64,000 nucleotides of DNA, from the NCBI GenBank assembly GCA_016778765.1, contig JADHOV010000009.1:1-64000 (forward strand). Reading direction: 5' to 3'. Each line of letters opens with the position of its first letter. Within the stretch, counting starts at the first letter, position 1. The position numbers and the translations under genes are program-made. This DNA comes from Paracoccaceae bacterium (GTDB lineage: Bacteria > Pseudomonadota > Alphaproteobacteria > Rhodobacterales > Rhodobacteraceae). Below, in pieces: positions 19,123 to 27,826 of the stretch. The notes below the pieces were generated by a model. That model was not told the DNA's origin. It was given only the letters and a program-made list of their open reading frames with translations, and made no database searches.

Positions 19123-19191
19123 GAGATACCGAATAATCTGGGAGGATATATTTTCGGCTTTTACGATCTGGGAGGAGGTAGATCGTAACAA
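19093..19191 (-). ncRNA. CcsR/'cuckoo'-type small RNA with anti-Shine-Dalgarno loops
   Basis: The minus strand can form three consecutive hairpins. The first has an 8-bp perfect stem (TACGATCT with AGATCGTA, 19162-19187) presenting ACCTCCTCCC in its loop. The second (CCGAA with TTCGG, 19129-19157) presents CCTCCC. The third is an intrinsic terminator (19093-19122). Two CCUCC-bearing hairpins followed by a terminator is the layout of the CcsR (conserved CCUCCUCCC motif stress-induced RNA) or cuckoo family of Rhodobacterales, which can pair with Shine-Dalgarno sequences. A possible -10 (TATGTT, 19198-19203) suggests a start near 19191 and a transcript of about 100 nt. The 5' end is inferred. 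Confidence 0.8.
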
Positions 19192-19205
19192 TTCTCTAAC
19201 ATATT

Positions 19206-19222
19206 TTTCTGCACTGCAGAAA
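19206..19222. promoter_or_regulatory. Perfect palindrome next to the small-RNA promoter
   Basis: TTTCTGCA, one central base, TGCAGAAA: a perfect 8-1-8 inverted repeat lying two bases upstream (minus strand) of the possible -10 of the small RNA, where the -35 region would be. A second TGCAGAAA half-site is at 19245-19252, and TCTGC/GCAGA arms flank an 8-base gap at 19275-19292. The placement suggests an operator for a dimeric regulator. The regulator is unknown. Confidence 0.4.
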
Positions 19223-19454
19223 TGTTAATTTTGAATTGCTGCTATGCAGAAAAATCATGGCTCATGCATAATCATCTGCGGTTTTGTGCAGATATGGGAA
19301 GAAATGCCTTAATTTTATGCAGCGCAAGCTTTTATCTGGGTATGGGCGGTTTTGGCGCGCAAGCTTTCGGCTGGATCTGCTGCGCGGGTCGTCGCTGGGG
19401 TGCAGAATTGTGCTTTAGTAGCCTATGCCGAGTAGTGGCTCAGTCCCCTGTTTT

Positions 19455-20507
19455 TTAAGTGATGAGGTATAAAGAATTGAGTGGATGCTTGATATCAATT
19501 TTCCGCACTTCAGAAAATCCGGCCTCGGCGCAGAGATTGCGCAACACGGAATCGGATAGACCCACCGTTCCCATACCCTCGCCGCCCTGCCACATCGAAG
19601 TGGTCATACAAAAATGCAGACTGATGCCCAATTTAAACACGCCATACGGGCCTGAATTATCAACCGGATCTTCTGTGGCTTCGATATCCATCAGCAAAAA
19701 CATTCCATCCTTGGCCATAGACTGTTTGAGGGTTTTCAAGCCAAGCGCAGGGTTGGGCAGATCGTGAATTAAATCAAACGTGGCCACAATATCATATTGG
19801 CCCGGGCTGCCTTCTTCCATGTTCCAATGTTGAAACGTGATATTACTGTCAACGCCAGCCTCTTTTGCGTTGACGCCGGCCTGTTCTATATTTGGCAAGA
19901 ATGCATCATAGCCAATAAACTCTGACTCGGGAAATAGCTTCGCCAACTCAATCGTGGACCTGCCCGTACCGCAGCCAAAATCGGCAAATCTGGCGCCTTT
20001 TTTTAAGCGCTGCGTCAACGCTGGGATATGGGGCAACCAATCTTTTACCAAGAAATTACGATAGCGCGCGCAGCCCGTGTGATCCAGCGCCTGCCAAAGC
20101 GCTGGCGGATAATCTTCAAACCCGACGCCGCCACCAGATTTGAAGGCCTCGCGCAGCTTCTCATAGGGCAATAACGCGCTGTTCAGCAATTTAAAGGCAC
20201 CATATTGGGCAAAGCGGCCGCCGTCTTGCACCAATAGCTGTGCTTGATTCGGGCTTAGCCACGCTTCGCGCGTGGCTTTATCGAACATCACATAGCCGCT
20301 GAGCACGATCCCGTGCAGCCATTCGCGAACATAACGTTCGTTTAACTGCAGGCGCGCTGCCAGTTGCGCTGAGGTAGAGCGCCCGTGTTCGTGCAAATCT
20401 TTAAAAAGCCCCAGTTCAATGCCAAGACTGCACAGCCGTACTGAGACGGCCCCCGCCATATCCCTTCCGGCTTGTTCCAACAGGGCTTTAGGTTTTGTAT
20501 CGCTCAT
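19455..20507 (-). CDS. SAM-dependent methyltransferase with N-terminal winged helix
   Basis: A 350-residue class I methyltransferase. The N-terminal third (about residues 20-90) is a winged-helix dimerisation domain like that of O-methyltransferases (HGRSTSAQLAARLQLNERYVREWLHGIV). The SAM-binding motif I is FADFGCGTGRSTIELAKLF near residue 175, followed by GYDAF and FDLIHDLPNP. It resembles the Rv2258c-type group. The substrate is unknown. About 510 bases separate it from the dehydrogenase gene downstream; that space holds the small RNA. Confidence 0.82.
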   Translation of the reverse strand: MSDTKPKALLEQAGRDMAGAVSVRLCSLGIELGLFKDLHEHGRSTSAQLAARLQLNERYVREWLHGIVLSGYVMFDKATREAWLSPNQAQLLVQDGGRFAQYGAFKLLNSALLPYEKLREAFKSGGGVGFEDYPPALWQALDHTGCARYRNFLVKDWLPHIPALTQRLKKGARFADFGCGTGRSTIELAKLFPESEFIGYDAFLPNIEQAGVNAKEAGVDSNITFQHWNMEEGSPGQYDIVATFDLIHDLPNPALGLKTLKQSMAKDGMFLLMDIEATEDPVDNSGPYGVFKLGISLHFCMTTSMWQGGEGMGTVGLSDSVLRNLCAEAGFSEVRKIDIKHPLNSLYLIT

Positions 20508-20665
20508 TAGCTTGTTTCCTCAGGTTTCGCGGGTCTGCTCTGGCCAAAGGCATGGGGAGGGGTTGAGCCGCCGACGCGCCGTTATATCTGCCCTGCCATA
20601 TTATCAAATTCGGTTCTTCTGTTAAGAATATAGTTGCGAAACGCCGCAGCGCTTTTTGCGCAGCT

Positions 20666-21601
20666 TTAGAGGTGAAGCTCTTCTAGATAGGGTGGGTTAC
20701 ATCCCGAGCGTTCGCAGTTCAGCGCCGCCGCTGTTGCGGCGATTTCTAACACGCTTTGCAAATTCTCAGAGCTTAAGGACGAAAGCGCCTTATGCGTGTT
20801 CCAGCCATTTTTGGTGATCTGCGCGATTAAAGTGCCCATAAAAGTGTCGCCCGCCCCCACCGTATCGGCCAGTGGGGATGCTACGCGCGCAGGCACCGTA
20901 ATTTTGTGCTGCGCGGTGGCGCCGATCGCGCCCTCTTGGCCCATTGTCATCACCAGCAATGCGGCATTGCTCAGCGCGCGGATTTTTTCAAATGCCTCGA
21001 GCAAAGGCAGCTCTGGAAGCAGATAGGCCAGATCTTCATCGCTCAGCTTGACCAGTGTTGCCGAGCCTAATAGCCGCAACACGCGCTCTACATATTCCGC
21101 TTTATTGGCAATCAATCCCGGCCTCGCATTGGGATCTAGGCAGGTCATCATGCCTTTTTCAGCGCAGCTTTCAAAAAACGCCTCCCAGGCTTGGGCATCC
21201 GCACCGGTGATCAAGGCCAAAGAGCCAATATGAAACGCCGTTGCCTTGGCGGGGCAAGTCTCGATCAATTGCTGATAAGATATCTGGCGTTCCGCTGTGC
21301 CCTCGCGGTAGAATTGATAGCTTGGAATGCCATCTGCAAGCGATACCACCGCCAGCGATGTTGGTTGCGACACGCGCTGTGCGGCCAAGGCAATATTATC
21401 CTGTGCCAGGCGCGCTGCCAGCATTGCCCCTAAAGCATCTTCTGAAACGGGCGTCATATAGGTTACATCTTGGCCTTGGCGGGCTGTCGCTATCGCGCAG
21501 TTGTAACAAGAACCGCCTGGAATGGCTTGGTACAAAGCCGCCCCATCCGGCGCGTCGGTTTGTACAAAGTCAATCAAGTTCTCTCCACCCACAAGAATCA
21601 T
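20666..21601 (-). CDS. PfkB-family carbohydrate kinase (fructokinase-like)
   Basis: A 311-residue ribokinase/PfkB sugar kinase. The N-terminal sugar-binding start is ILVGGENLIDFVQ, followed by PGGSCYNCAIATARQG. The C-terminal PfkB signature DTVGAGDTFMGTLIAQI holds the catalytic Asp in GAGD. Closest in character to fructokinases, though other hexose or keto-sugar kinases cannot be excluded. No sugar transporter or regulator is adjacent. Confidence 0.82.
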   Translation of the reverse strand: MILVGGENLIDFVQTDAPDGAALYQAIPGGSCYNCAIATARQGQDVTYMTPVSEDALGAMLAARLAQDNIALAAQRVSQPTSLAVVSLADGIPSYQFYREGTAERQISYQQLIETCPAKATAFHIGSLALITGADAQAWEAFFESCAEKGMMTCLDPNARPGLIANKAEYVERVLRLLGSATLVKLSDEDLAYLLPELPLLEAFEKIRALSNAALLVMTMGQEGAIGATAQHKITVPARVASPLADTVGAGDTFMGTLIAQITKNGWNTHKALSSLSSENLQSVLEIAATAAALNCERSGCNPPYLEELHL

Positions 21602-21780
21602 ATGAACTTTCCTTCTTTCTAGTCGTCAGCCCGTATCATTGGAAACGCTTGCGGCCTTAGGGGCATTATAATCATACTGGCTTAATAAGCCTTCCAAATG
21701 AGCAACGCCAGAGCGGGTTTATGATCTGCAGCATTGAGCTTGGATTTTTACCACCCGAGCCAGCTGGCTGTCAAACCCCG

Positions 21781-23172
21781 TTACAAAGCCGCTAAAAACT
21801 TGGACACTTCTTGTTGAAACACTGGCCACCCCGCATCTTGTTCCAAAATAAGATGGTTTTTTGAATCAAGCGGCACAAAGCGGGCATTGGGCATTTTATC
21901 TGCCATTATCTGGGATTGATCCATCGGCACGCGTTGATCGCCGCGGCTATGCATGATCAATGTTGGCAGGGTGATCTGGCCTAAGCGGTTGGTCACATCA
22001 ATTTCTGCATTCACGCGCGAGATTGCGGCCGCTTTTTCTGCGCTGGTGCTCAGTTGCATCAATTGATCAAACGAATCTTTTTCTGCCTGGTTCGAATCGG
22101 GAATCATAGTATTTGCAAAAAACTGCCGGAAGGCTGGGATATCAGAGTCCCACCCGGTTTGAATCATTTGAATTTCCAAGTCAGTTTGCGACGGATTGGC
22201 GGATGGTCGCTTATTGGCGCCTTGAGCGAACCCGCCTAAGAAAATTAAACCCTTGACGCGCTCGGGATGGCGATAGGCAAATTCAATCGCCGAGGCGCAG
22301 CCTTGCGAAACACCAAAGAGCACGCATTTTTCATCTTGAATGGTGTTTGAGACGGCCATGATATCATCCACAAACGCGTCAAATGATATTGTTTCCGGGT
22401 GGCGCTCTGACAGCCCATTACCGCGTTGATCAAAGCGCAGCAATTGATGCTCAGAAGAAAGGTTTTCGAAAATATGGCGCCATAACGGGCTGTGCCAATC
22501 TGCATCCAGATGCGTTACAAAATTTGGCGATTTTAAAAGCACCGGGCCCTGCCCCAAACTGGCCATGGCAATTGCGCAGCCATCGGCACTTGTACAATAG
22601 CTGATTTGCTGATCGAGCTGTTTTCCCAAAATTGCGCTGCGCGGATGGCTCGGATTAAAATCTGGCGCGCTCATGAAGCATGCGATCGGACGGTCTATAT
22701 TTTTAAGCCGTTGAAGACCTTGGGCATCAAAGGCCTGTTGCGACTGCGCTGACATTTTGCTCAGGCAATGCTCTGAGGTGCATATAGATCCCGGTTTTGA
22801 AATATTTTCCAATCGCGAGGCGATATTGACGGTCGATCCGAAAACATCCCCTTCCAATTCTATAACTGGCCCATGATGCAGGCCAATCCGATACACAAAA
22901 ACATCGCTATTGGGATCTTCATCGCAAAAGGCTTTCACGCCGCTTAACAACGCGGTTGCAAAATCAAACCCATCCTGAGCAGCCTCAAAAAGGCATAAAA
23001 ACCCATCCCCGGTGGTTTTAATCAAGCGTCCGTTATGGCGGGTTAAAAGCGGATGAAGCAGCTTGGTATGTAGGGTTTGTTGGCGCGTGATGACGCGGTG
23101 TTCATCCCTCTCAACCAGCCGCGAGAAGCCAACAATATCCGAAAATAAAACGGTTTTTTCCTGCGTGTCCAT
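21781..23172 (-). CDS. Class III adenylate cyclase fused to an alpha/beta hydrolase
   Basis: A 463-residue two-domain protein. Residues about 1-170 are a class III nucleotide cyclase: metal ligands D12 (VLFSDIVGFSRL) and D56 (KTTGDGF), the purine-recognising Lys in the same motif, and the Asp, Asn and Arg in GDVFGSTVNIASRLE, so all catalytic residues are present. Residues about 195-463 are an alpha/beta hydrolase with nucleophile elbow GVSQG, RFDQRGNGLS oxyanion region, the acid in SRGDQRVP and a C-terminal His (KNHLILEQ). No membrane segment is seen. Fusion of the two is known in other bacteria, sometimes in the opposite order (mycobacterial Rv1900c). The hydrolase may act as ligand sensor or as an enzyme. 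Confidence 0.86.
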   Translation of the reverse strand: MDTQEKTVLFSDIVGFSRLVERDEHRVITRQQTLHTKLLHPLLTRHNGRLIKTTGDGFLCLFEAAQDGFDFATALLSGVKAFCDEDPNSDVFVYRIGLHHGPVIELEGDVFGSTVNIASRLENISKPGSICTSEHCLSKMSAQSQQAFDAQGLQRLKNIDRPIACFMSAPDFNPSHPRSAILGKQLDQQISYCTSADGCAIAMASLGQGPVLLKSPNFVTHLDADWHSPLWRHIFENLSSEHQLLRFDQRGNGLSERHPETISFDAFVDDIMAVSNTIQDEKCVLFGVSQGCASAIEFAYRHPERVKGLIFLGGFAQGANKRPSANPSQTDLEIQMIQTGWDSDIPAFRQFFANTMIPDSNQAEKDSFDQLMQLSTSAEKAAAISRVNAEIDVTNRLGQITLPTLIMHSRGDQRVPMDQSQIMADKMPNARFVPLDSKNHLILEQDAGWPVFQQEVSKFLAAL

Positions 23173-23264
23173 ATCACCCTACAGAGTTATGTTATGGGGC
23201 AAGCGCCGGTGCATTTGGCTGTTTGTCACCAGCCTTTGCGACATATGCCCGCTATCGTGAAAAT

Positions 23265-24242
23265 TTAGGCAACATTTTCTTCCGGTTGCGGTTCTGAAAG
23301 TTCATCAATGATCTTTTTAAGGGCTTCCAATTCTTCCAGTTCCAGCGGATGTTTTGTAAGCTTTAACTGAAAATTCTCACCTTCAAAATTCTTTGTTTCA
23401 GCACGGGACATATCGCTAATATCAACCTCATAGGCGATCACACCGCGCTCTAACCCTTTCAATTCAAGCTGTTGGGGGGCGTCAAAGCTAAAATAGTCTT
23501 TCACTTGAAAATAGGTTTCCTCAGAGACCAATATTCCCGATGGCATCGCGGCGCTTTCCAAACGTGAGGCCAAATTAACTGCAGCGCCCACCACGGTATA
23601 ATCAAGCCGGTCTTCACTGCCGAAATTGCCCACGGTGCAATATCCGGTATTGATCCCAACGCGGATTTCTAAATCTTTTTTTAAGCCAAAATGTTTGCTC
23701 CAATAACCCCATAATTCAGCCATTCGTTGTTGCATTTCAACCGCCATCGCTACGCATCTTCGGGCATCTTCCTCAATTCCAAAGCTTTCCGGATCGCCGA
23801 AGAAAATCATAATCGCATCACCGATATATTTATCAATTGTTGCACCATGTTTCAGCGCGATCTGCGACATTTCGTTTAAATAGAAATTTAATAACGCGGT
23901 AAGCTCTTCGGATTCCAATTTGTCAGAAATGGCCGTAAAATTTACAATATCAGAGAAAAATACAGTGATTTTTTTACGGTAGCTTTTTACCTCAACATTT
24001 TGTTTGCCGCTAAAGATCGATTCATAAATTTGGGGCGACAGGTATTTTGCCAATTGCCCCGATACGTCTTCCATTTGCTGGGTTTTTAACTGCGCCTCAG
24101 CCTTTGCGTCTTCGGCAACCTTTTTTTGTTTTTCCAGCTGGGTTGCCAGTGACTTACGCAAATTGGCTTCTAAGCGTAGCCGTGAAAGCTCCTTCTTCAG
24201 GTCTTTCAATTCTGTTTCTTGGTCTTTAGGCGTTTCAGTCAC
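23265..24242 (-). CDS. Class III adenylate/guanylate cyclase with N-terminal coiled coil
   Basis: A 325-residue soluble cyclase. Residues about 3-60 form a Lys/Glu-rich coiled coil. The segment QLAKYLSPQIYESIFSG then leads into the catalytic domain (about 90-265). Metal Asp residues are in TVFFSDIVNFTAIS and KYIGDAIMIFFG. The purine-binding position is Thr in YTVVGAAVNLASRLE, as in CyaC-type bacterial adenylate cyclases (class IIIb). The C-terminal tail is acidic. It lies 92 bases upstream of the cyclase-hydrolase gene in the same direction, so the two may be cotranscribed. Confidence 0.88.
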   Translation of the reverse strand: MTETPKDQETELKDLKKELSRLRLEANLRKSLATQLEKQKKVAEDAKAEAQLKTQQMEDVSGQLAKYLSPQIYESIFSGKQNVEVKSYRKKITVFFSDIVNFTAISDKLESEELTALLNFYLNEMSQIALKHGATIDKYIGDAIMIFFGDPESFGIEEDARRCVAMAVEMQQRMAELWGYWSKHFGLKKDLEIRVGINTGYCTVGNFGSEDRLDYTVVGAAVNLASRLESAAMPSGILVSEETYFQVKDYFSFDAPQQLELKGLERGVIAYEVDISDMSRAETKNFEGENFQLKLTKHPLELEELEALKKIIDELSEPQPEENVA

Positions 24243-24709
24243 AGATTTTTCCTCGCACCATGGTTTTAAATTGGGCCAAAGCTAGAATAGTTATATACAT
24301 TGGTTTTGCCGCTTTACGACTTTGGTTTCACGACAGTATTCAGCAAGTCGCAGGTTGTGACAACATTCTAATTGTTCGTTTTGATAAACAGACAAGAATA
24401 TTGAAACAAAGACCAAGTTAAATCAGCTGTACCGAATAATAATTCAGCAATTTTGCTGATATCTTGCACAAGATCAGGGTAAATTATTCAACCCTAGAGA
24501 AACCACCTATCCTTACTCTTTTCTCATAGGAAGAATTTTTACAAATTAAAACAATTTTGAAAAATCTTTTGCTGAGTTTTGGTTTTCTTTGATTGGATAT
24601 GACCCAAGGGAATTTGGTTTCCCCATAGACAGGTTAAAATAATCTTCGTTAATCTAGATCTTAAAAAGTGGGTGACGTTTGTAATGTGAAAACGGGTGGG
24701 ATGGATAAG
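24243..24709. other. AT-rich divergent promoter region
   Basis: About 465 bases between the minus-strand cyclase and the plus-strand hybrid kinase. It is AT-rich and must hold both promoters. I see no gene, no strong hairpin and no repeat that I can defend. Confidence 0.5.
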
Positions 24710-27460
24710 ATGGATTCTTTAGAAAAATCAGATTTGAATGCAGTTTTAATTGAAAGTTTGGACACTCTTCCAAGCGGTGTATGCGTTTGGACAGAAGATG
24801 ATCGCCTAGTTTTCGTAAATCGATTTTTCAACGAACTTCAAAAAGAGGTTGGGGTGTCTCTCGAACCGGGCATCTCACGCTTAGAAGTTGTGCGACAAAA
24901 TATTGATTGTGGATTTTTAAAGTTACCTCCCGATTTGGATATTGAGGCCTATCTGCGGCAGAGTAAGGCCGATATGTATGCCCAAGATGGGGGCTCGCGC
25001 ATCGAGCTGCCCCTGCGCGATGGCGGGGTGCTGCTATTGACCAATAAGCCTTTGACCTCCGGCAATTACCTGCAGCTCTATACCGATATCACCACGCTTA
25101 AAAAGCATGAGGCCGAGCTGGAAGATAAAGAGCGGCGTTATGTCGGTGTAACGCATGCTCTGAATGCATTTGTCTTCGAATGGAATATTGAAAACGGCCA
25201 GACCAGCTTTTCAATCCCCGAAGGCGTTGGGCCGGCAGCTGAAAAAAATATGAGCAGGCTGCAAATGGATCGTTTGGATGCTGTGTTTGAAGAAGATCGT
25301 GCGGCGTATAAATCCGCGATGATCGCGCATTTTAAAAAGCAAACCCCGCTATTTTCATGCGATCACCGAATCCGATCGGATACAGGCCAATTGAATTGGT
25401 ACCGCACACGCGGCAAAGCCCTTTGGAATGAACAGGGGCGTGCGGTCAAATTCTATGGGTTGGTTGAAAATATCGATGATCAAAAGAAAATACAGCTGCG
25501 CATGGCAGATATCGAAAAACGCTCGCAGGATGTGTTAAACAGTATTTCAGCCGGGATCATGGTCTGGGATGCCAAGGATCATCTGGTCTGGGTGAATAAG
25601 TTTTTTGATCGCTTCGGCGTGCCGCTCGAACCTGGACAACCCTATGTTCACGAATCTGGAAAGCTTGTTGATGGGGGCATTTTTTCTTTGGATGAAGGGG
25701 TTGATAAGCAAGAGTTTTTAAAAGACCGAGTGGCGCAACGCCAGGCGTTGACCGGAACGGCTATAAATTTGCTGCCACGGATGGCAGATGGGTCGCATCT
25801 TCAAATCACCAGTAAACGCCTGGAAGATGGCGGCATGGTGCAAGTGTTTGTAGATGTGAGTGATTTGACCAACCGTGAAGAAGAGCTGAATAATTTGGTG
25901 GAAGAGCTCAACACAGCCAAACAAGCGGCGGATGCGGCCAACCAAACGAAAAGTCAGTTTTTGGCCAATATGAGCCATGAATTGCGCACCCCATTAAACG
26001 CCATTATTGGCCTTACTGAAATGTTGAAGGAAGATTGTGTTGATGATGGGTTGGAGGATTTTATCGAGCCGCTTGACCGTGTCTTTAGCGCCGGCAAGCA
26101 TTTGCTGACGTTGATCAATGATGTTCTAGACCTATCAAAAATTGAGGCGGGCAAAGTCGAGTTATATAATGAAACATTCGAATTAGAGCCTTTGCTGCAT
26201 GGCGTAATTCAAACCACCCAAACGCTGGTCGAGCAAAATAATAATGAAATTGCTTTAACCTTTTTGGAGTCGATCGATGAGGTGACAAATGATCAAACGC
26301 GGATAAAGCAGATTTTTCTGAATTTGATTTCCAACGCCACCAAATTTACCGAAAATGGCCAAATATCTTTGACCGTCAGCCGGCAATCCACGCCGCAAGG
26401 CGATTTGGTCAAAGTGGATGTTGCCGATACCGGTATTGGCATGGATGAAGAACAGGTAGGCCGTTTGTTCAATGCCTTTGTACAAGCCGACAGTTCGACC
26501 ACCCGCAAATATGGCGGAACCGGCTTGGGGCTCACCATTTCAAAACAGCTTGCGCAGCTGATGGGTGGGGATGTCATCGTGCAGAGCGAAAAGGGCAAAG
26601 GCACGGTATTCACCGCAAGTTTCGCGTTGAACAATGCCGGGCATATGCATATCGAAAACGCCAGCGCTGAACCTTTGATAACGCGGGTGATCCCCGGCGG
26701 TGAACCAACGGGTAAGAAAGTGCTTATCATCGATGATGATCCAACGATCAGTGCGTTGATGCAGCGGCAACTGGTCAAAAACGGGTATGCGGTGCTTATC
26801 GCCAAATCGGGCAAGGAAGGCTTGTCTTTGGCCAAAACCCACCAGCCCGATGTGATTACCTTGGATATTTTGATGCCAGAAATTGACGGGTGGTCAACGC
26901 TGCGGGCGTTAAAGGCCGATCCCGAGTGTCGCCATATCCCAGTGATCATGGCGTCGATTTTGGATGAAAAAAACAAAGGCTTTGCCTTGGGCGCCGCAGA
27001 TTTTCTATCCAAGCCGATCGAGCGGGATTATCTTATTTCTTCGGTGCAACGGCTTATTGGCCAGAAAAAAGCCGCGACCATCTGCGTGATCGAAGATGAT
27101 CAAGACCTGCGCTTTACCGTGAAAGAAATTCTAGAAAAAACCGGCGTGACAGTGCTTGAGGCAAGCCATGGGAAAGAGGCGTTTTCTGTCTTGGAAAACC
27201 ACAAGGAACTGCCCGATTTGATTTTGCTTGATCTGTTGATGCCCGTGATGAACGGGTTTGAATTTCTGCAACAGATGCAGGAAACCAAGTTTAAATCAAT
27301 CCCGGTTTTGGTATTGACAGGTGCGGATCTAAGCTCTGAAGAGCGTGAAATTTTATCGCAGGAAACCTTGCGCGTGATTGAAAAAAATACCGAAAGCGTG
27401 GCGCTTATTGCCGATGACATCGCGCAAGCGATCGAAACAATCAGCGGGGCGGTGCGCTGA
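24710..27460 (+). CDS. PAS-containing hybrid histidine kinase with two receiver domains
   Basis: About 916 residues, no membrane segment. Three PAS-type sensor regions occupy roughly residues 10-135, 140-265 and 270-385. The HisKA domain has phospho-acceptor H423 in NMSHELRTPLN. The HATPase domain follows with the N box LNLISNATKFTENG, G1 VADTGIGMD and G2 YGGTGLGLTISKQ. Two receivers follow (from about 670 and 790) with phosphorylatable Asp in TLDILMPEIDG and LLDLLMPVMNG. The open frame reaches a GTG at 24668. I prefer ATG at 24710, 9 nt after GGTGGG; ATG 24701 is also possible. Its stop overlaps the next gene. Confidence 0.92.
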   Translation: MDSLEKSDLNAVLIESLDTLPSGVCVWTEDDRLVFVNRFFNELQKEVGVSLEPGISRLEVVRQNIDCGFLKLPPDLDIEAYLRQSKADMYAQDGGSRIELPLRDGGVLLLTNKPLTSGNYLQLYTDITTLKKHEAELEDKERRYVGVTHALNAFVFEWNIENGQTSFSIPEGVGPAAEKNMSRLQMDRLDAVFEEDRAAYKSAMIAHFKKQTPLFSCDHRIRSDTGQLNWYRTRGKALWNEQGRAVKFYGLVENIDDQKKIQLRMADIEKRSQDVLNSISAGIMVWDAKDHLVWVNKFFDRFGVPLEPGQPYVHESGKLVDGGIFSLDEGVDKQEFLKDRVAQRQALTGTAINLLPRMADGSHLQITSKRLEDGGMVQVFVDVSDLTNREEELNNLVEELNTAKQAADAANQTKSQFLANMSHELRTPLNAIIGLTEMLKEDCVDDGLEDFIEPLDRVFSAGKHLLTLINDVLDLSKIEAGKVELYNETFELEPLLHGVIQTTQTLVEQNNNEIALTFLESIDEVTNDQTRIKQIFLNLISNATKFTENGQISLTVSRQSTPQGDLVKVDVADTGIGMDEEQVGRLFNAFVQADSSTTRKYGGTGLGLTISKQLAQLMGGDVIVQSEKGKGTVFTASFALNNAGHMHIENASAEPLITRVIPGGEPTGKKVLIIDDDPTISALMQRQLVKNGYAVLIAKSGKEGLSLAKTHQPDVITLDILMPEIDGWSTLRALKADPECRHIPVIMASILDEKNKGFALGAADFLSKPIERDYLISSVQRLIGQKKAATICVIEDDQDLRFTVKEILEKTGVTVLEASHGKEAFSVLENHKELPDLILLDLLMPVMNGFEFLQQMQETKFKSIPVLVLTGADLSSEEREILSQETLRVIEKNTESVALIADDIAQAIETISGAVR

Positions 27461-27825
27461 TGGTGAAAATATTATATGTCGAGGATAATGAAGATAACGT
27501 TTACATGCTGAAGCGGCGCTTAACGCGCAAAGGCTTTGACATAGTGATCGCGGGTGATGGGCTTGCCGGAGTGGCTATGGCGCATAGTGAAACCCCCGAT
27601 TTAATTCTTATGGATTTGAGTTTGCCCAAAATGGATGGGTGGGCTGCAACGCGGGCGATCAAGGCAGACCCCGCCACGCAAGAGATTCCCGTTATTGCTT
27701 TATCCGCCCATGCGATGGAAGAGCATAAGCAAAGCGCCCTGCAGGCAGGTTGTGATGATTATGATACAAAGCCGGTGGACCTGCCCCGATTGCTGGCCAA
27801 AATTAACGCAGCATTGGGGCGGTGA
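27460..27825 (+). CDS. Single-domain response regulator (receiver only)
   Basis: A 121-residue stand-alone receiver. The acidic pair is in YVEDNEDN, the phospho-Asp is D52 in LMDLSLPKMDG, and the conserved Thr/Ser and Lys regions are ALSAHAM and DTKPVD. It resembles DivK-type regulators and would take phosphate from the hybrid kinase, whose stop codon overlaps its ATG. There is no output domain, so it works by protein contact. The next gene starts one base after its stop. Confidence 0.92.
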   Translation: MVKILYVEDNEDNVYMLKRRLTRKGFDIVIAGDGLAGVAMAHSETPDLILMDLSLPKMDGWAATRAIKADPATQEIPVIALSAHAMEEHKQSALQAGCDDYDTKPVDLPRLLAKINAALGR

Positions 27826-27826
27826 A

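Noticed and set aside
26293..27012. 239-codon minus-strand open frame
   Set aside because: Lies antisense to the kinase and first receiver region of the hybrid kinase, whose motifs are all in the plus frame.
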